This document shows positions 8,637-17,506 of a stretch of 64,000 bases of DNA, piece by piece. Positions within the stretch are counted from its first letter, which is position 1; each line of letters opens with the position of its first letter. The translations under genes and the position numbers were made by a program. Source of the DNA: CAIJXB01 sp964455905. GTDB taxonomy: Bacteria > Chlamydiota > Chlamydiia > Chlamydiales > Rhabdochlamydiaceae. The stretch spans positions 186,001 to 250,000 of the forward strand of contig CAYVYN010000001.1 of the NCBI GenBank assembly GCA_964455905.1, in the 5' to 3' direction. The notes under the pieces were generated by a model, which was not told where the DNA came from, ran no database searches, and saw nothing but the letters and a program-made list of their open reading frames with translations.

Positions 8637-9223
8637 TGGAATATATCAAAGGAATACTTTCTGATTCCTCACCGACAAAAACGATCATTGAAACGGGAGG
8701 AATTGGATATCGCATCTACATTCCATTAAGCAATTATGCAAAATTACCCAAACAAGGGAGCTCCATTTGTCTTTATCTTTCAACAGTGATCAGAGAAGAC
8801 TCTCAAAAAAACTATGGATTCCTAACAAGTTCTGAGCGGGATCTATTTGAAACACTAATTGACGTATCTGGAATAGGCCCTAAAACAGCCCTAGCCCTTT
8901 TAGGCCATCTCGAACCTGCAGATCTACAAATTGCTATTTCTTCTTCTGATATTACAGGAATTTGCAAAGTTCCTGGCATTGGAAAAAAAACAGCAGAAAG
9001 ACTCATAGTAGAAATGCGTGACAAAGTTCAGAAAAACTCTTTATTTTCACTGCCTTCTTTTACTAAACAGGAAAAATCTATCACAACCGATGCTCTTTCT
9101 GCGCTTGTTAACTTAGGCTACCAACCGGCACAAGCACAAAAAATATTACAAAATATTCTAAAAGAGCAAGACAGCGAACCCTCACTAACAGAATTAATTA
9201 CAGCAGCTTTAAAACAACTATAA
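8633..9223 (+). CDS. ruvA: Holliday junction branch migration protein RuvA
   Basis: RuvA tetramers hold the four-way junction and load the RuvB motor. The 196-residue protein has an N-terminal OB-fold (MMEYIKGILSD through FLTSSERDLF), two helix-hairpin-helix motifs (VSGIGPKTALALL and VPGIGKKTAERLI) and a flexible link to a C-terminal three-helix domain that contacts RuvB (SALVNLGYQPAQAQKIL). Two ATGs in a row begin the gene; the first forms the ATGA overlap with ruvC and the second is equally possible. mnmE starts 13 bases after its stop. Confidence 0.93.
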   Translation: MMEYIKGILSDSSPTKTIIETGGIGYRIYIPLSNYAKLPKQGSSICLYLSTVIREDSQKNYGFLTSSERDLFETLIDVSGIGPKTALALLGHLEPADLQIAISSSDITGICKVPGIGKKTAERLIVEMRDKVQKNSLFSLPSFTKQEKSITTDALSALVNLGYQPAQAQKILQNILKEQDSEPSLTELITAALKQL

Positions 9224-9236
9224 CCCCAAAAACTCC

Positions 9237-10610
9237 ATGGATTTTGTTCATAGACCGTATATCCCTAAAGAAACTGTAGCAGCAATAGCTACTCCACCAG
9301 GAGAAGGGGGTATTGCTATCATTCGAATATCTGGCGAAAAAGCGCTAATAATTGCAGATAAAATATTCACAGGTCCAGTTCTTTCCTTCAATTCTCACAC
9401 AGCACATCTTGGCAAAATCCAAGACGAAACAGGCCATATTATCGATGAAGTGCTGCTTCTACTTATGAAAGGGCCTAAGTCTTTTACAGGAGAAGACACT
9501 GTAGAAATTCACTGCCACGGAGGCTCTTTAATCACAAAAAAAATCCTGGAAACAACACTTAAAGCAGGAGCTAGAGCCGCTTTACCGGGGGAATTCAGTT
9601 TTAAAGCTTTTATGAACGGAAAAATAGACCTGACTCAAGCAGAAGCAATACAGGATGTGATTAGCGCTAAAAACTCTCTTGCTTGTGGAGCTGCCGAATT
9701 ACATCTACAAGGAGCTCTTTCTAAAAAGATCACGTCATTCCAAAAACAACTCTTAGATATAGCTGCTATACTAGATGCTTGGGTTGACTTTCCTGAAGAA
9801 GGCTTAGAATTCGCTTCCGAGGAAGATCTTTTGGACACTCTTAGATCTATACTTAAAGAAATGAGACAACTTTCCAACTCATTCCACGAAGGAAAAATGA
9901 TCCACGAAGGGCTATTTCTTTGCTTAGCAGGCCCGCCGAACGCTGGAAAATCATCTCTCATGAACGCTCTCTTAGGAAAAGATCGAGCTATTGTGACTGA
10001 AATTGCAGGCACGACACGAGATCTTTTGGAAGATAACCTTCTCTTAGGGGGACTCCACTTTAAGCTTGTGGACACTGCTGGGATACGCGATACAGAAGAA
10101 AGAATAGAGCAAGAAGGAATCAAGCGATCAAGAAAAGCCATGGATCAAGCTGATCTTATACTACTTGTATTAGATGGATCAAAGCCTCTTTGCAAAGAAG
10201 CCCTTTCCCTTCTTCAGCTTGCTCCAAAAAATAAAACTCTTGTCGTATGGAATAAAATAGATCTTTCATCAGCTTCGAAACAAGAAATTGATTTACCAAG
10301 TATAGCTCTTTCGGCTTTAACAGGAGAAGGGCTCCTCTCTTTAAAAGAGTTAATTCAAACGCAAATTTGGAAAAAAGGGCCTCCCAACAAAGAAGAAATC
10401 ATCTTAACGAATCTTAGACATAAAGAAGCTTTAGATAATTCTCTTTCTTTCCTTACATCGGTCATAAAAGGTCTTGAAGAAGGAACTTCCCCAGAGTTTT
10501 TAAGTTTTGACATCAGAAAATGTCTATTTGAACTAGGAACAATTTTAGGTTTAAATATCTCTGAAGAAATTCTTTCTGCTATTTTCTCTAAATTTTGCGT
10601 TGGGAAATAA
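9237..10610 (+). CDS. mnmE: tRNA uridine-34 modification GTPase MnmE
   Basis: MnmE (TrmE/ThdF) works with MnmG to build the carboxymethylaminomethyl group on the wobble uridine of certain tRNAs. The 457 residues show an N-terminal folate-binding domain, a helical domain and an inserted G domain with P-loop GPPNAGKSS, switch GTTRD, DTAGIRDTEE and NKID. The extreme C-terminus is FCVGK, the conserved CxGK catalytic tail. Its TAA overlaps the ATG of nth by one base. In C. trachomatis, as I recall, this gene (thdF) also lies between nth and psd. Confidence 0.95.
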   Translation: MDFVHRPYIPKETVAAIATPPGEGGIAIIRISGEKALIIADKIFTGPVLSFNSHTAHLGKIQDETGHIIDEVLLLLMKGPKSFTGEDTVEIHCHGGSLITKKILETTLKAGARAALPGEFSFKAFMNGKIDLTQAEAIQDVISAKNSLACGAAELHLQGALSKKITSFQKQLLDIAAILDAWVDFPEEGLEFASEEDLLDTLRSILKEMRQLSNSFHEGKMIHEGLFLCLAGPPNAGKSSLMNALLGKDRAIVTEIAGTTRDLLEDNLLLGGLHFKLVDTAGIRDTEERIEQEGIKRSRKAMDQADLILLVLDGSKPLCKEALSLLQLAPKNKTLVVWNKIDLSSASKQEIDLPSIALSALTGEGLLSLKELIQTQIWKKGPPNKEEIILTNLRHKEALDNSLSFLTSVIKGLEEGTSPEFLSFDIRKCLFELGTILGLNISEEILSAIFSKFCVGK

Positions 10611-11227
10611 TGCAAAAAAAAGAAAAAGCACTAAAAATAGGAGTTATTTTAGAAAACCTTTTCCCCTGTCCTCCTATCCCTCTACTACACGAAAGTCCGT
10701 TCACCTTGCTTATCGCTGTTTTACTGTCGGCTCAATGCACAGATGAAAGAGTAAATAAGGTGACTCCAATACTTTTTAGCAAAGCGAAAACTCCAGAAGA
10801 AATGGCAAATCTTCCGGTTTCGTTAGTAGAAGAAATAATCCGCCCTTGCGGCCTTTATAAAAATAAAAGCAAGGCTATTGTGGGCCTTTCTAAAATACTA
10901 GTAACGAAATTTAACGGGACAGTTCCTGCAGACTTAGACGATTTGGAATCTCTTCCAGGAATAGGACATAAAACAGCATCCGTAATTCTTGCCCAAAGTT
11001 TTTCAATCCCCGCCTTTCCAGTTGACACACACATTCATAGGTGTGCTAAACGCTGGGGTCTTTCTAAAGGAACCTCTATTGTCGCAACAGAAAACGATCT
11101 AAAAAAGATTTTCCCAAAAAATTCCTGGATTAAACTTCATCTTCAAATTATTTATTACGCTAGAAAGTATTGCCCTGCCAGGGGGCATAAAAATGAAAAC
11201 TGCCCAATCTGCTCAATGCTTTCATAA
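10610..11227 (+). CDS. nth: Endonuclease III, incomplete iron-sulfur motif
   Basis: Bifunctional DNA glycosylase/AP lyase of base excision repair acting on oxidised pyrimidines. Start is the ATG at 10610, which shares one base with the mnmE stop; a longer frame from 10595 lies inside mnmE. The 205-residue product has the helix-hairpin-helix with the lyase lysine (LPGIGHKTASVI, K121) and the catalytic Asp in FPVDTHIHR (D139). The C-terminal 4Fe-4S loop normally reads C-x6-C-x2-C-x5-C. Here only three cysteines are visible (C188, C198, C201) and the protein stops four residues after the third, so the fourth ligand is absent. The glycosylase call is firm; cluster status is uncertain. Confidence 0.9.
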   Translation: MQKKEKALKIGVILENLFPCPPIPLLHESPFTLLIAVLLSAQCTDERVNKVTPILFSKAKTPEEMANLPVSLVEEIIRPCGLYKNKSKAIVGLSKILVTKFNGTVPADLDDLESLPGIGHKTASVILAQSFSIPAFPVDTHIHRCAKRWGLSKGTSIVATENDLKKIFPKNSWIKLHLQIIYYARKYCPARGHKNENCPICSMLS

Positions 11228-11277
11228 AAGTTTCTATAAAAACCCTTCAAAAATCAACTCTATAGGCTACAAGAAAA

Positions 11278-11314
11278 AACGTCTCCTGGCGTTAAGATAC
11301 TGGGAAGACGCTTT
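11278..11314. terminator. Weak hairpin between convergent nth and psd
   Basis: ACGTCTCCTGG and CTGGGAAGACGC pair imperfectly, with a bulge, and are followed by TTTT on the + strand. It is placed correctly to end nth transcription, but the stem is imperfect and the call is tentative. Confidence 0.3.
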
Positions 11315-11337
11315 TGAATGGGATTAAAAAAGTTTGC

Positions 11338-12240
11338 TTATAAATTTAAAGACGTTCCTAGACTTTGCCCCATCAATCCCTTCACTTCAAGTTTAGAAAA
11401 AGATGCATCTATAAGATCCTGATCAAACTGAATCGTATCAGGTTCAAAGAGCAAAATTAAAGTAGATCCACCAAAAGAAAAATATCCTTTCTCATCGCCT
11501 TTAGCATAAGGCTCATTAGGGCAGTACGTTTGATGGATAGAACCTACAAAAGTAGCTCCGACCTCTATAAAAAGAACCCTTCCAAAATTAGCAGTTTGTA
11601 AAAAAGTAATTTCTCTTTTGTTTTGTGAAAGAATCTCTATTTTCTTACGTAAAGCTAACGGATTGACCGAATACAAAGAACCCTGCAATAAATTTGAAAC
11701 AGAAGGAACGCAGCTGCACGGAAAATGGAAACGATGATAATCTGTCGGACACAGCCTTGCTATCACCATAGAACCTCGAGCATAAGAATCTGCCAATTCT
11801 TTATTCACTAATAACTCCTCAAGAGAGAACTTCTTTCCTTTAACAACAAACCCATCGGCTTCTTCTATGTTGGGATAGACTAAATATCTTCCATCGGCTG
11901 GTAAAATAGCCACGTCTCTTCCTGGAGCTATTGGCCTAGCGCTTGGCAGAAGCTTCCTCACAAAGAAATCATTAAATGAAGAAAATGCATCTGGTTTCTG
12001 TAAAAATTCGGATGGATCAACCTGAAATTCTTCTATAAAAGGTTTGATTTTTTTTTTGCTAAAAGAGGTGTTTTGAAAAGCTCCATATAATCTAGACGCA
12101 AAAGAATACTTCGCTATTAAAGGGAGAAAAAATGGAGTAATACCCTCTCCATAACTAGCTTCTAAAAAAGCTTTGCCAAAAACCTTTTCTGTCTGAATTT
12201 CTTTTGTTATACGGTCTAAATAAAGGATATCACTACTCAT
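11338..12240 (-). CDS. psd: Phosphatidylserine decarboxylase proenzyme
   Basis: Membrane-associated enzyme that turns phosphatidylserine into phosphatidylethanolamine. It self-cleaves at a serine to make a pyruvoyl cofactor. In the 300-residue product the cleavage motif is F-G257-G258-S259-T, with Ser259 the likely pyruvoyl precursor (GGS form of the LGST motif). The conserved LCPTDYHRFH segment with the His of the processing triad is at about 163-172. Length matches the Psd type with an N-terminal extension found in chlamydiae. Its ATG follows directly on the stop of the small upstream gene with no gap, so the two form an operon. Confidence 0.93.
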   Translation of the reverse strand: MSSDILYLDRITKEIQTEKVFGKAFLEASYGEGITPFFLPLIAKYSFASRLYGAFQNTSFSKKKIKPFIEEFQVDPSEFLQKPDAFSSFNDFFVRKLLPSARPIAPGRDVAILPADGRYLVYPNIEEADGFVVKGKKFSLEELLVNKELADSYARGSMVIARLCPTDYHRFHFPCSCVPSVSNLLQGSLYSVNPLALRKKIEILSQNKREITFLQTANFGRVLFIEVGATFVGSIHQTYCPNEPYAKGDEKGYFSFGGSTLILLFEPDTIQFDQDLIDASFSKLEVKGLMGQSLGTSLNL

Positions 12241-12672
12241 TTAAGGCCTCACCGGAGAACTTTTTCCTGCAATCGAAGAAAAAAACACGAGCTCTTCTAA
12301 ATACTCAGATGAAAACAAATAAGAAAGATGCTCGTTTTTTAACTGACCTAAGATAAACCTAGCATTAGAAACCATAGAAAAAGCATGAGACTGCGACTGG
12401 TTTCCTAATACAAACTCTTCTTTCTGTTTTTGAAAAAGTTTCATTTTTTCTCTTAATTGTTTTTGTACTTCCAATCTTTTTTCATTGATTTCGATTAGTT
12501 TTTCTAAGGATTCCACCTCATTTTGAAAAAGAGGATTTCCCTTTTCTTCAACAGCGATAAAGCCCACTTTAGAAGAAGGCAAAGCATCCCCCAAAAGAGC
12601 AGATGAAAAAACACAAAAAAAACAAATGCAAAATTTCACGAACAACCTGTTATATTTTTTTATTGAGAACAA
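12241..12672 (-). CDS. Small exported coiled-coil protein of unknown function
   Basis: No family recognised. The start is a TTG at 12672, supported by AAGGA seven bases upstream; no ATG is available before the signal sequence. The 143-residue product begins with a basic then hydrophobic stretch (about 10-30, cysteine-rich: FCICFFCVFSSALLG), which looks like a signal peptide or anchor. After it comes a charged helix of about 50 residues rich in Glu, Lys, Leu and Gln (QNEVESLEKLIEINEKRLEVQ onward), probably coiled coil. Joined to psd without spacing. A small gene lies between psd and secA in C. trachomatis as I remember it, so this may be its counterpart, but I cannot align them here. Confidence 0.6.
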   Translation of the reverse strand: MFSIKKYNRLFVKFCICFFCVFSSALLGDALPSSKVGFIAVEEKGNPLFQNEVESLEKLIEINEKRLEVQKQLREKMKLFQKQKEEFVLGNQSQSHAFSMVSNARFILGQLKNEHLSYLFSSEYLEELVFFSSIAGKSSPVRP

Positions 12673-12913
12673 TTTCTTTCCTTAAAGATTTTTGAATTAA
12701 AATAAGAATAACCTTCAAAAAAAAATGGTCGCTAAAACTTTCTCTATTCAATAGTATCCACTCAGTTTATTTTTTCACGCAAAGAAATGCAAGGCAAAAT
12801 CTCAAAAAAACAAGTTTATTAAAATATTTTTAGCAAATGAACTTTCTATTTTTTTTGCTTTATTCAAGAAAATCAGGTACTCTTAGCCTTTATATTCTGC
12901 ATAGGAAACGATC

Positions 12914-15853
12914 ATGCTAAACATATTAAAGAAATTTTTTGGAACAGCACAAGGCCGCCTGATCCATCGCTATAAAAAAATCGTACAAGAAGTCGTTCGA
13001 CTTGATAAAGAATGGCAATCTCTTTCTGATGAAGAAATCCGAGCAAAAACAGCCATTTTAAAAGCACGTTTTGCAGAAGGTGAAAGCCTAGATAGCCTAT
13101 TACCAGAAGCGTACGCTACTGTAAAAAACACATGCCGAAGACTTTGCGGTACAGAGATCCATGTTTCCGGTTACAGTCAAAAATGGGACATGGTCCCATA
13201 TGACGTACAAGTTCTAGGGGCTATAGCAATGCACTACGGAGCTATTGCTGAAATGCAAACAGGAGAAGGGAAAACTTTAACAGCTTCCATGGCGCTTTAT
13301 CTAAATGCCTTGTCCGGCAAGCCAGTACACCTAGTTACCGTTAACGATTATTTAGCACAAAGAGACTGCGAATGGATTGGAACAATCTTTCGTTGGTTGG
13401 GTCTGAAGGTTGAACCATTAACAAATAACACCCCTCACCACATGAGAAAGCAAGTATATGAAGCAGATGTCGTATACGGAACTGCCTCAGAGTTTGGGTT
13501 TGATTATTTAAGAGACAACTCGATGGTTCGATCTGCTCAGGAACAATGCCAACGAGGTCACTTCTTTGCGATTGTTGATGAAGTGGACTCTATTTTAATT
13601 GACGAAGCAAGGACTCCTCTTATTATTTCTGGGCCAACAGCTGAATCTAGACAAATGTACGACGAGCTAAAAGACACCGTTTTTGCAATTGTCAAACTAC
13701 AAAGAGACCTTTGCAACAAACTCGCAACAGAAGCCAAAAAAAACCTCGATCTTTACTATCCACTAGATCAAAACTCCCCCAAGCTCTCTAAAAAACAAGA
13801 AGAAGAAAAAGACAATGCGATAAAAAAACTTTGGCTTGTTAGTAAAGGGATGCCTCAACATAAGATTGTAAAAAGAATCAAAGAAGATCCTGATCTTAGA
13901 GCTGCTTTAGAAAAATGGGATATCTACTTTCATGGAGAAGCCAATAAAGAAGAAAAACTAGAAAACTTAGCAGAGCTCTTTATCATCGTCGATGAAAAAG
14001 CTAGCGAATACGAACTCACAGATAAAGGAATTCACGCTTGGCTATCATTTGACTCTGACAAGGTAAACGACAATGATTTTCTTATGCTAGACCTTGGACA
14101 CGAATATGCCCAAATAGATGAAAATACAGCGCTTAACGAACAAGAAAAAATCCAAGCTAAAGTTGCTTTACGAGAAGAAGATGCAAAGCGAAAAGAAAGA
14201 GCTCATAATTTAAGACAACTTTTTAGAGCTCATCTTCTCATGGAAAAAGATGTAGACTACATCATAGAAGAACAAAAAATCGTTATTATCGATGAAAATA
14301 CCGGCAGGCCTCAGCCGGGAAGACGTTTTTCTGACGGTCTCCATCAAGCGATAGAAGCAAAAGAAGGAGTAGAGATCCAAGGGGAAACTCAAACTTATGC
14401 AACCATTACGCTACAAAACTACTTTAGACTTTATACAAAACTAGCTGGAATGACCGGAACAGCTATGACTGAAGCAAATGAATTCAAAGAAATTTATAAG
14501 CTAGAAGTTATTGCTATCCCGACTCACAAACCATGCTTAAGAATCGATGCTGATGACGAAATTTATATGACCGAAAGAGAAAAATACAGCGCGATCTTAA
14601 AAGACGTTCAAGAGATCCACTCTAAAGGCTCTCCTATTTTGATTGGAACAGAGTCTGTTGAAGCCTCGGAAAAACTCTCTCGTATTTTTAAGCAAAATAA
14701 ACTAGAACACACCGTACTTAACGCAAAAAATCACGCACAAGAAGCTGAGATCATTGCTGACGCAGGAAAAACTGGTGCTATTACAGTTGCGACAAATATG
14801 GCAGGTAGAGGAACTGACATTAAATTACAACCCGGCGTAGAGATGCTATATGTCATCGGCACGACAAGGCACCAATCACGAAGAATTGATAGACAACTTA
14901 GAGGTCGCTGCGCTCGATTAGGAGATGCTGGTCACTCAAAATTCTATGTATCTTTTGAAGATACTTTAATGCGGCTTTTTACTTCTCCTAGGGTCACAGC
15001 TTTCTTACAAAGGTTTCGACCGCCTGAAGGAGAAGCTATTACAGCGAAAATTCTTAATAAATCTATTGAGACAGCGCAAAAGCGAGTAGAACAAAGAAAC
15101 TACACCATCCGCAAACACACGCTTGAATATGATGATGTAATGAATAAACAAAGAGCGGAAATTTACTCGTTTCGTAATGAAGTTTTAAGATCCTCCGACT
15201 TGATTACTATTGCAAAAGAAGTGTTAGAAAGCGTTTGCATCCAAATGACCGAACAGTTTTTTAATCCTCACTCTGCAAAAGAAGGTAAAGATCCAGAAGG
15301 CTATAGACAATGGCTTATGACACATTTTCCTATCACATTAGGCGAAGGAATTTTCGATAGCGATTACTTGTCAACGATCGACATTGAAGAGCTAAGCAAA
15401 AATAAAATATTAGATCTATTTGAACATAAAATAACACACGAACAAAGTGTTATTGAAGAATCTCAAAAAGATACGCCTCCTCACATTGTGAAAATAAATC
15501 CTACAAGAGTACTTAACGATATTATCCGCAGCCTTCTTATTCGAAATATAGATAAACATTGGCAAGAACATCTATTACACATTGACCATCTAAGAACAGA
15601 AGTACATCTTAGAAGCGCAGGCGGACAAAAAGATCCTCTTCTTGAGTTTAAACATGAAGCTTTTGCTTTATTTGACTCTTTTAGCGTAAAACTCAAAACA
15701 GAAATAGCTCATGCTCTTTTTAAATTTGAATTAAGGCCTCCTCAAAGAGCGCCGATGCCAGAAGCATTAATGAAAGCTTTCAAACCTTTTAAAGTGGACC
15801 TCTCTCTTCTCCCTGAAGAAGTCCTGGAAGAAGAAGAATCGCCACTCCTTTAG
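12914..15853 (+). CDS. secA: Preprotein translocase ATPase SecA
   Basis: Motor that pushes unfolded signal-peptide proteins through SecYEG using ATP. The 979-residue protein has Walker A AEMQTGEGKTLTA (GEGKT at 117-121), DEVDSILIDEARTPLIISG, the second nucleotide-binding domain motifs (GTESVEASEKLS, ATNMAGRGTDIKL, QLRGRCARLGD) and the helical scaffold/wing domain. An insertion of roughly 150 residues after TPLIISG (lysine/glutamate-rich) makes it longer than E. coli SecA (901); such an insertion is usual in chlamydial SecA. The C-terminal zinc/SecB-binding cysteine motif is absent. AGGA before the ATG and a strong terminator after the stop show a single-gene unit. It would also power export of the signal-peptide proteins in this window. 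Confidence 0.96.
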   Translation: MLNILKKFFGTAQGRLIHRYKKIVQEVVRLDKEWQSLSDEEIRAKTAILKARFAEGESLDSLLPEAYATVKNTCRRLCGTEIHVSGYSQKWDMVPYDVQVLGAIAMHYGAIAEMQTGEGKTLTASMALYLNALSGKPVHLVTVNDYLAQRDCEWIGTIFRWLGLKVEPLTNNTPHHMRKQVYEADVVYGTASEFGFDYLRDNSMVRSAQEQCQRGHFFAIVDEVDSILIDEARTPLIISGPTAESRQMYDELKDTVFAIVKLQRDLCNKLATEAKKNLDLYYPLDQNSPKLSKKQEEEKDNAIKKLWLVSKGMPQHKIVKRIKEDPDLRAALEKWDIYFHGEANKEEKLENLAELFIIVDEKASEYELTDKGIHAWLSFDSDKVNDNDFLMLDLGHEYAQIDENTALNEQEKIQAKVALREEDAKRKERAHNLRQLFRAHLLMEKDVDYIIEEQKIVIIDENTGRPQPGRRFSDGLHQAIEAKEGVEIQGETQTYATITLQNYFRLYTKLAGMTGTAMTEANEFKEIYKLEVIAIPTHKPCLRIDADDEIYMTEREKYSAILKDVQEIHSKGSPILIGTESVEASEKLSRIFKQNKLEHTVLNAKNHAQEAEIIADAGKTGAITVATNMAGRGTDIKLQPGVEMLYVIGTTRHQSRRIDRQLRGRCARLGDAGHSKFYVSFEDTLMRLFTSPRVTAFLQRFRPPEGEAITAKILNKSIETAQKRVEQRNYTIRKHTLEYDDVMNKQRAEIYSFRNEVLRSSDLITIAKEVLESVCIQMTEQFFNPHSAKEGKDPEGYRQWLMTHFPITLGEGIFDSDYLSTIDIEELSKNKILDLFEHKITHEQSVIEESQKDTPPHIVKINPTRVLNDIIRSLLIRNIDKHWQEHLLHIDHLRTEVHLRSAGGQKDPLLEFKHEAFALFDSFSVKLKTEIAHALFKFELRPPQRAPMPEALMKAFKPFKVDLSLLPEEVLEEEESPLL

Positions 15854-15857
15854 ACCT

Positions 15858-15889
15858 AAAGGCTCCTTATAAAAATAAGGAGCCTTTTT
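15858..15889 (+). terminator. Rho-independent terminator of secA
   Basis: AAAGGCTCCTTAT (15858-15870) pairs perfectly with ATAAGGAGCCTTT (15875-15887) around a four-base loop and is followed by T residues, five bases after the secA stop. The symmetric A and T tracts allow it also to act on the convergent gene. Confidence 0.92.
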
Positions 15890-15917
15890 CAATACGCGTA
15901 GTGATTGTTTAATTTTA

Positions 15918-17381
15918 TTAGTCAAAAAAACAGACATGATCTAATAGATCTTCTCTGTCTCTTTTTAATAAAGCTGCTGCGTTTGAATACTTTTCCAAAC
16001 GTCCTCCCTTAGTTTCTATAGTCTGTCTAAAAACATCGTTATCCCGATGCATAACAAGAGCAAAATCTTCAGGCAGAGAACCTTCTTCCCATTCATCTAA
16101 AAGGCTAAGAGATGGAAGACCATTTCGAAAAAGTACGCTCAACTCAGAGTTTTGCATAAAACGCGCACCTAAAAAATGAACGAAAATTTCTGAATGCTCG
16201 TTATATACTTCTTTAAAAGCTAATAAATGTAAAAGACTAAGTATTTTAGGGTCGACTAAAGTAGATGACTTTTCTCCATAAAAGTGATCCATGGTGTAGA
16301 TATATTTTTGAGGTGTGTGCTTATTTAAAAGACTAATCTCTGCTAATAACTGCTGCTTATATATATTTAAAATAGCTCCTAAAGAAACAAGCTGTCCAGA
16401 CTCTAAAAAAATAAATTTATCTCTAATAATTAAAGGATTTTTAACGACACCTTGCCTAATTATCTCATTCAATCTTGAAATAGCCTCTGAAGAAGAAAAT
16501 ATCTGCCGAGATAAAACCTCTTTACTAGCTGGTATTTTATGGTCTCTCATTAAATGATAAACCACATGTTTTTTTAAAGCCCCTTCGTGAGCTTTAAGAA
16601 TTGAATGTTTGGTCTTTTCCTCTCTAGAAGGTATTTCATAGTCTTCCGGTAAAAGAGCGCCTTGAAAGGCATTAGCTTTAATACTGACTAAAGGCAGAAC
16701 CAAAGATTTAAAATTAAGTCCTAAAGAAGGCGTATCGCTAAGTAAAATAGACCTTACTTGACTGTTACCAAAAGAACTTCCTTCGATAGAATCTAGGTCA
16801 TTTGCTACTAAAACAGGCGTAATCGGGGTGACAAATAAATGTAAAGTCGCCTCCATGGGGGTAATGTCATCCCCATGTCTATAACCACCTTCTAATAGTC
16901 CATCTTTTTTATGCCGCATTAAATGCTCAACCATACCTTTACCAACAAAGTGGCTACACGCAATAAAAACGGGGGGAAATGATTTTGTTTCCTCGTTCAT
17001 AAAGGAACTTCTAGGATTAGTAGGGTTAAATGCTTTAGAATACGTTTTTAGATCCCTAGAAGAAACTTTCATAAAAGCATTTTCTGTAGGTATTCCTTCG
17101 GATCCTTTAGATCCAATATAGGATAGCTTTACAATAGGACTAGCAAAGTAAGAAGATAAAGAGGCAGCCGAACATACAAATAAAATAACACCCGTAATAG
17201 CCAATCCCACCGCAGGAAAAACTCCAACAATAGGTAAAGCTGACGGAAGAGAAGCTAAAAGCCCTAATCCTAAAATCATGGCCATAACTTTTACAACTTT
17301 TTCTACACCCGGTATTTGGAATACGTTTATGTTATAGAAATTAGAGCTTTGAAAATTACTAGTAAGAGTGGAAATACTCAT
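15918..17381 (-). CDS. Candidate inclusion-membrane-type protein, 487 aa
   Basis: No family recognised. I choose the ATG at 17381 because AGGGGG lies six bases upstream; the longer frame from a GTG at 17405 has none. Residues about 25-85 form a bilobed hydrophobic region: two membrane segments separated by a very short turn (VVKVMAMILGLGLLASLPSA, then VGLAITGVILFVCSAASLSS). This is the architecture of chlamydial Inc proteins, which type III secretion inserts into the inclusion membrane. No Sec signal peptide precedes it; the N-terminus is Ser/Thr/Asn-rich. The remaining 400 residues are soluble with mixed alpha/beta character and no catalytic motif I can name. Monocistronic; the upstream MFS gene ends about 125 bases away. 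Inc assignment is inference from topology. Confidence 0.55.
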   Translation of the reverse strand: MSISTLTSNFQSSNFYNINVFQIPGVEKVVKVMAMILGLGLLASLPSALPIVGVFPAVGLAITGVILFVCSAASLSSYFASPIVKLSYIGSKGSEGIPTENAFMKVSSRDLKTYSKAFNPTNPRSSFMNEETKSFPPVFIACSHFVGKGMVEHLMRHKKDGLLEGGYRHGDDITPMEATLHLFVTPITPVLVANDLDSIEGSSFGNSQVRSILLSDTPSLGLNFKSLVLPLVSIKANAFQGALLPEDYEIPSREEKTKHSILKAHEGALKKHVVYHLMRDHKIPASKEVLSRQIFSSSEAISRLNEIIRQGVVKNPLIIRDKFIFLESGQLVSLGAILNIYKQQLLAEISLLNKHTPQKYIYTMDHFYGEKSSTLVDPKILSLLHLLAFKEVYNEHSEIFVHFLGARFMQNSELSVLFRNGLPSLSLLDEWEEGSLPEDFALVMHRDNDVFRQTIETKGGRLEKYSNAAALLKRDREDLLDHVCFFD

Positions 17382-17506
17382 CCATACCCCCTGTTTATAC
17401 AACACTCGAAAAGTGCAACAATTAAAAATATTATTATATCAAACGGAATTAATTAAAATCAATCAGAATAAAACGACATTACAGAAATTATTTTATTTTA
17501 CTAGTA

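Noticed and set aside
9635..10141. Leftward 168-residue reading frame inside mnmE
   Set aside because: It lies wholly opposite conserved G-domain coding sequence, and shows no domain and no ribosome-binding site.
12914..15853. SecA insertion as a novel domain
   Set aside because: The extra segment after the TPLIISG motif is, to my knowledge, usual in chlamydial SecA and not special to this genome.
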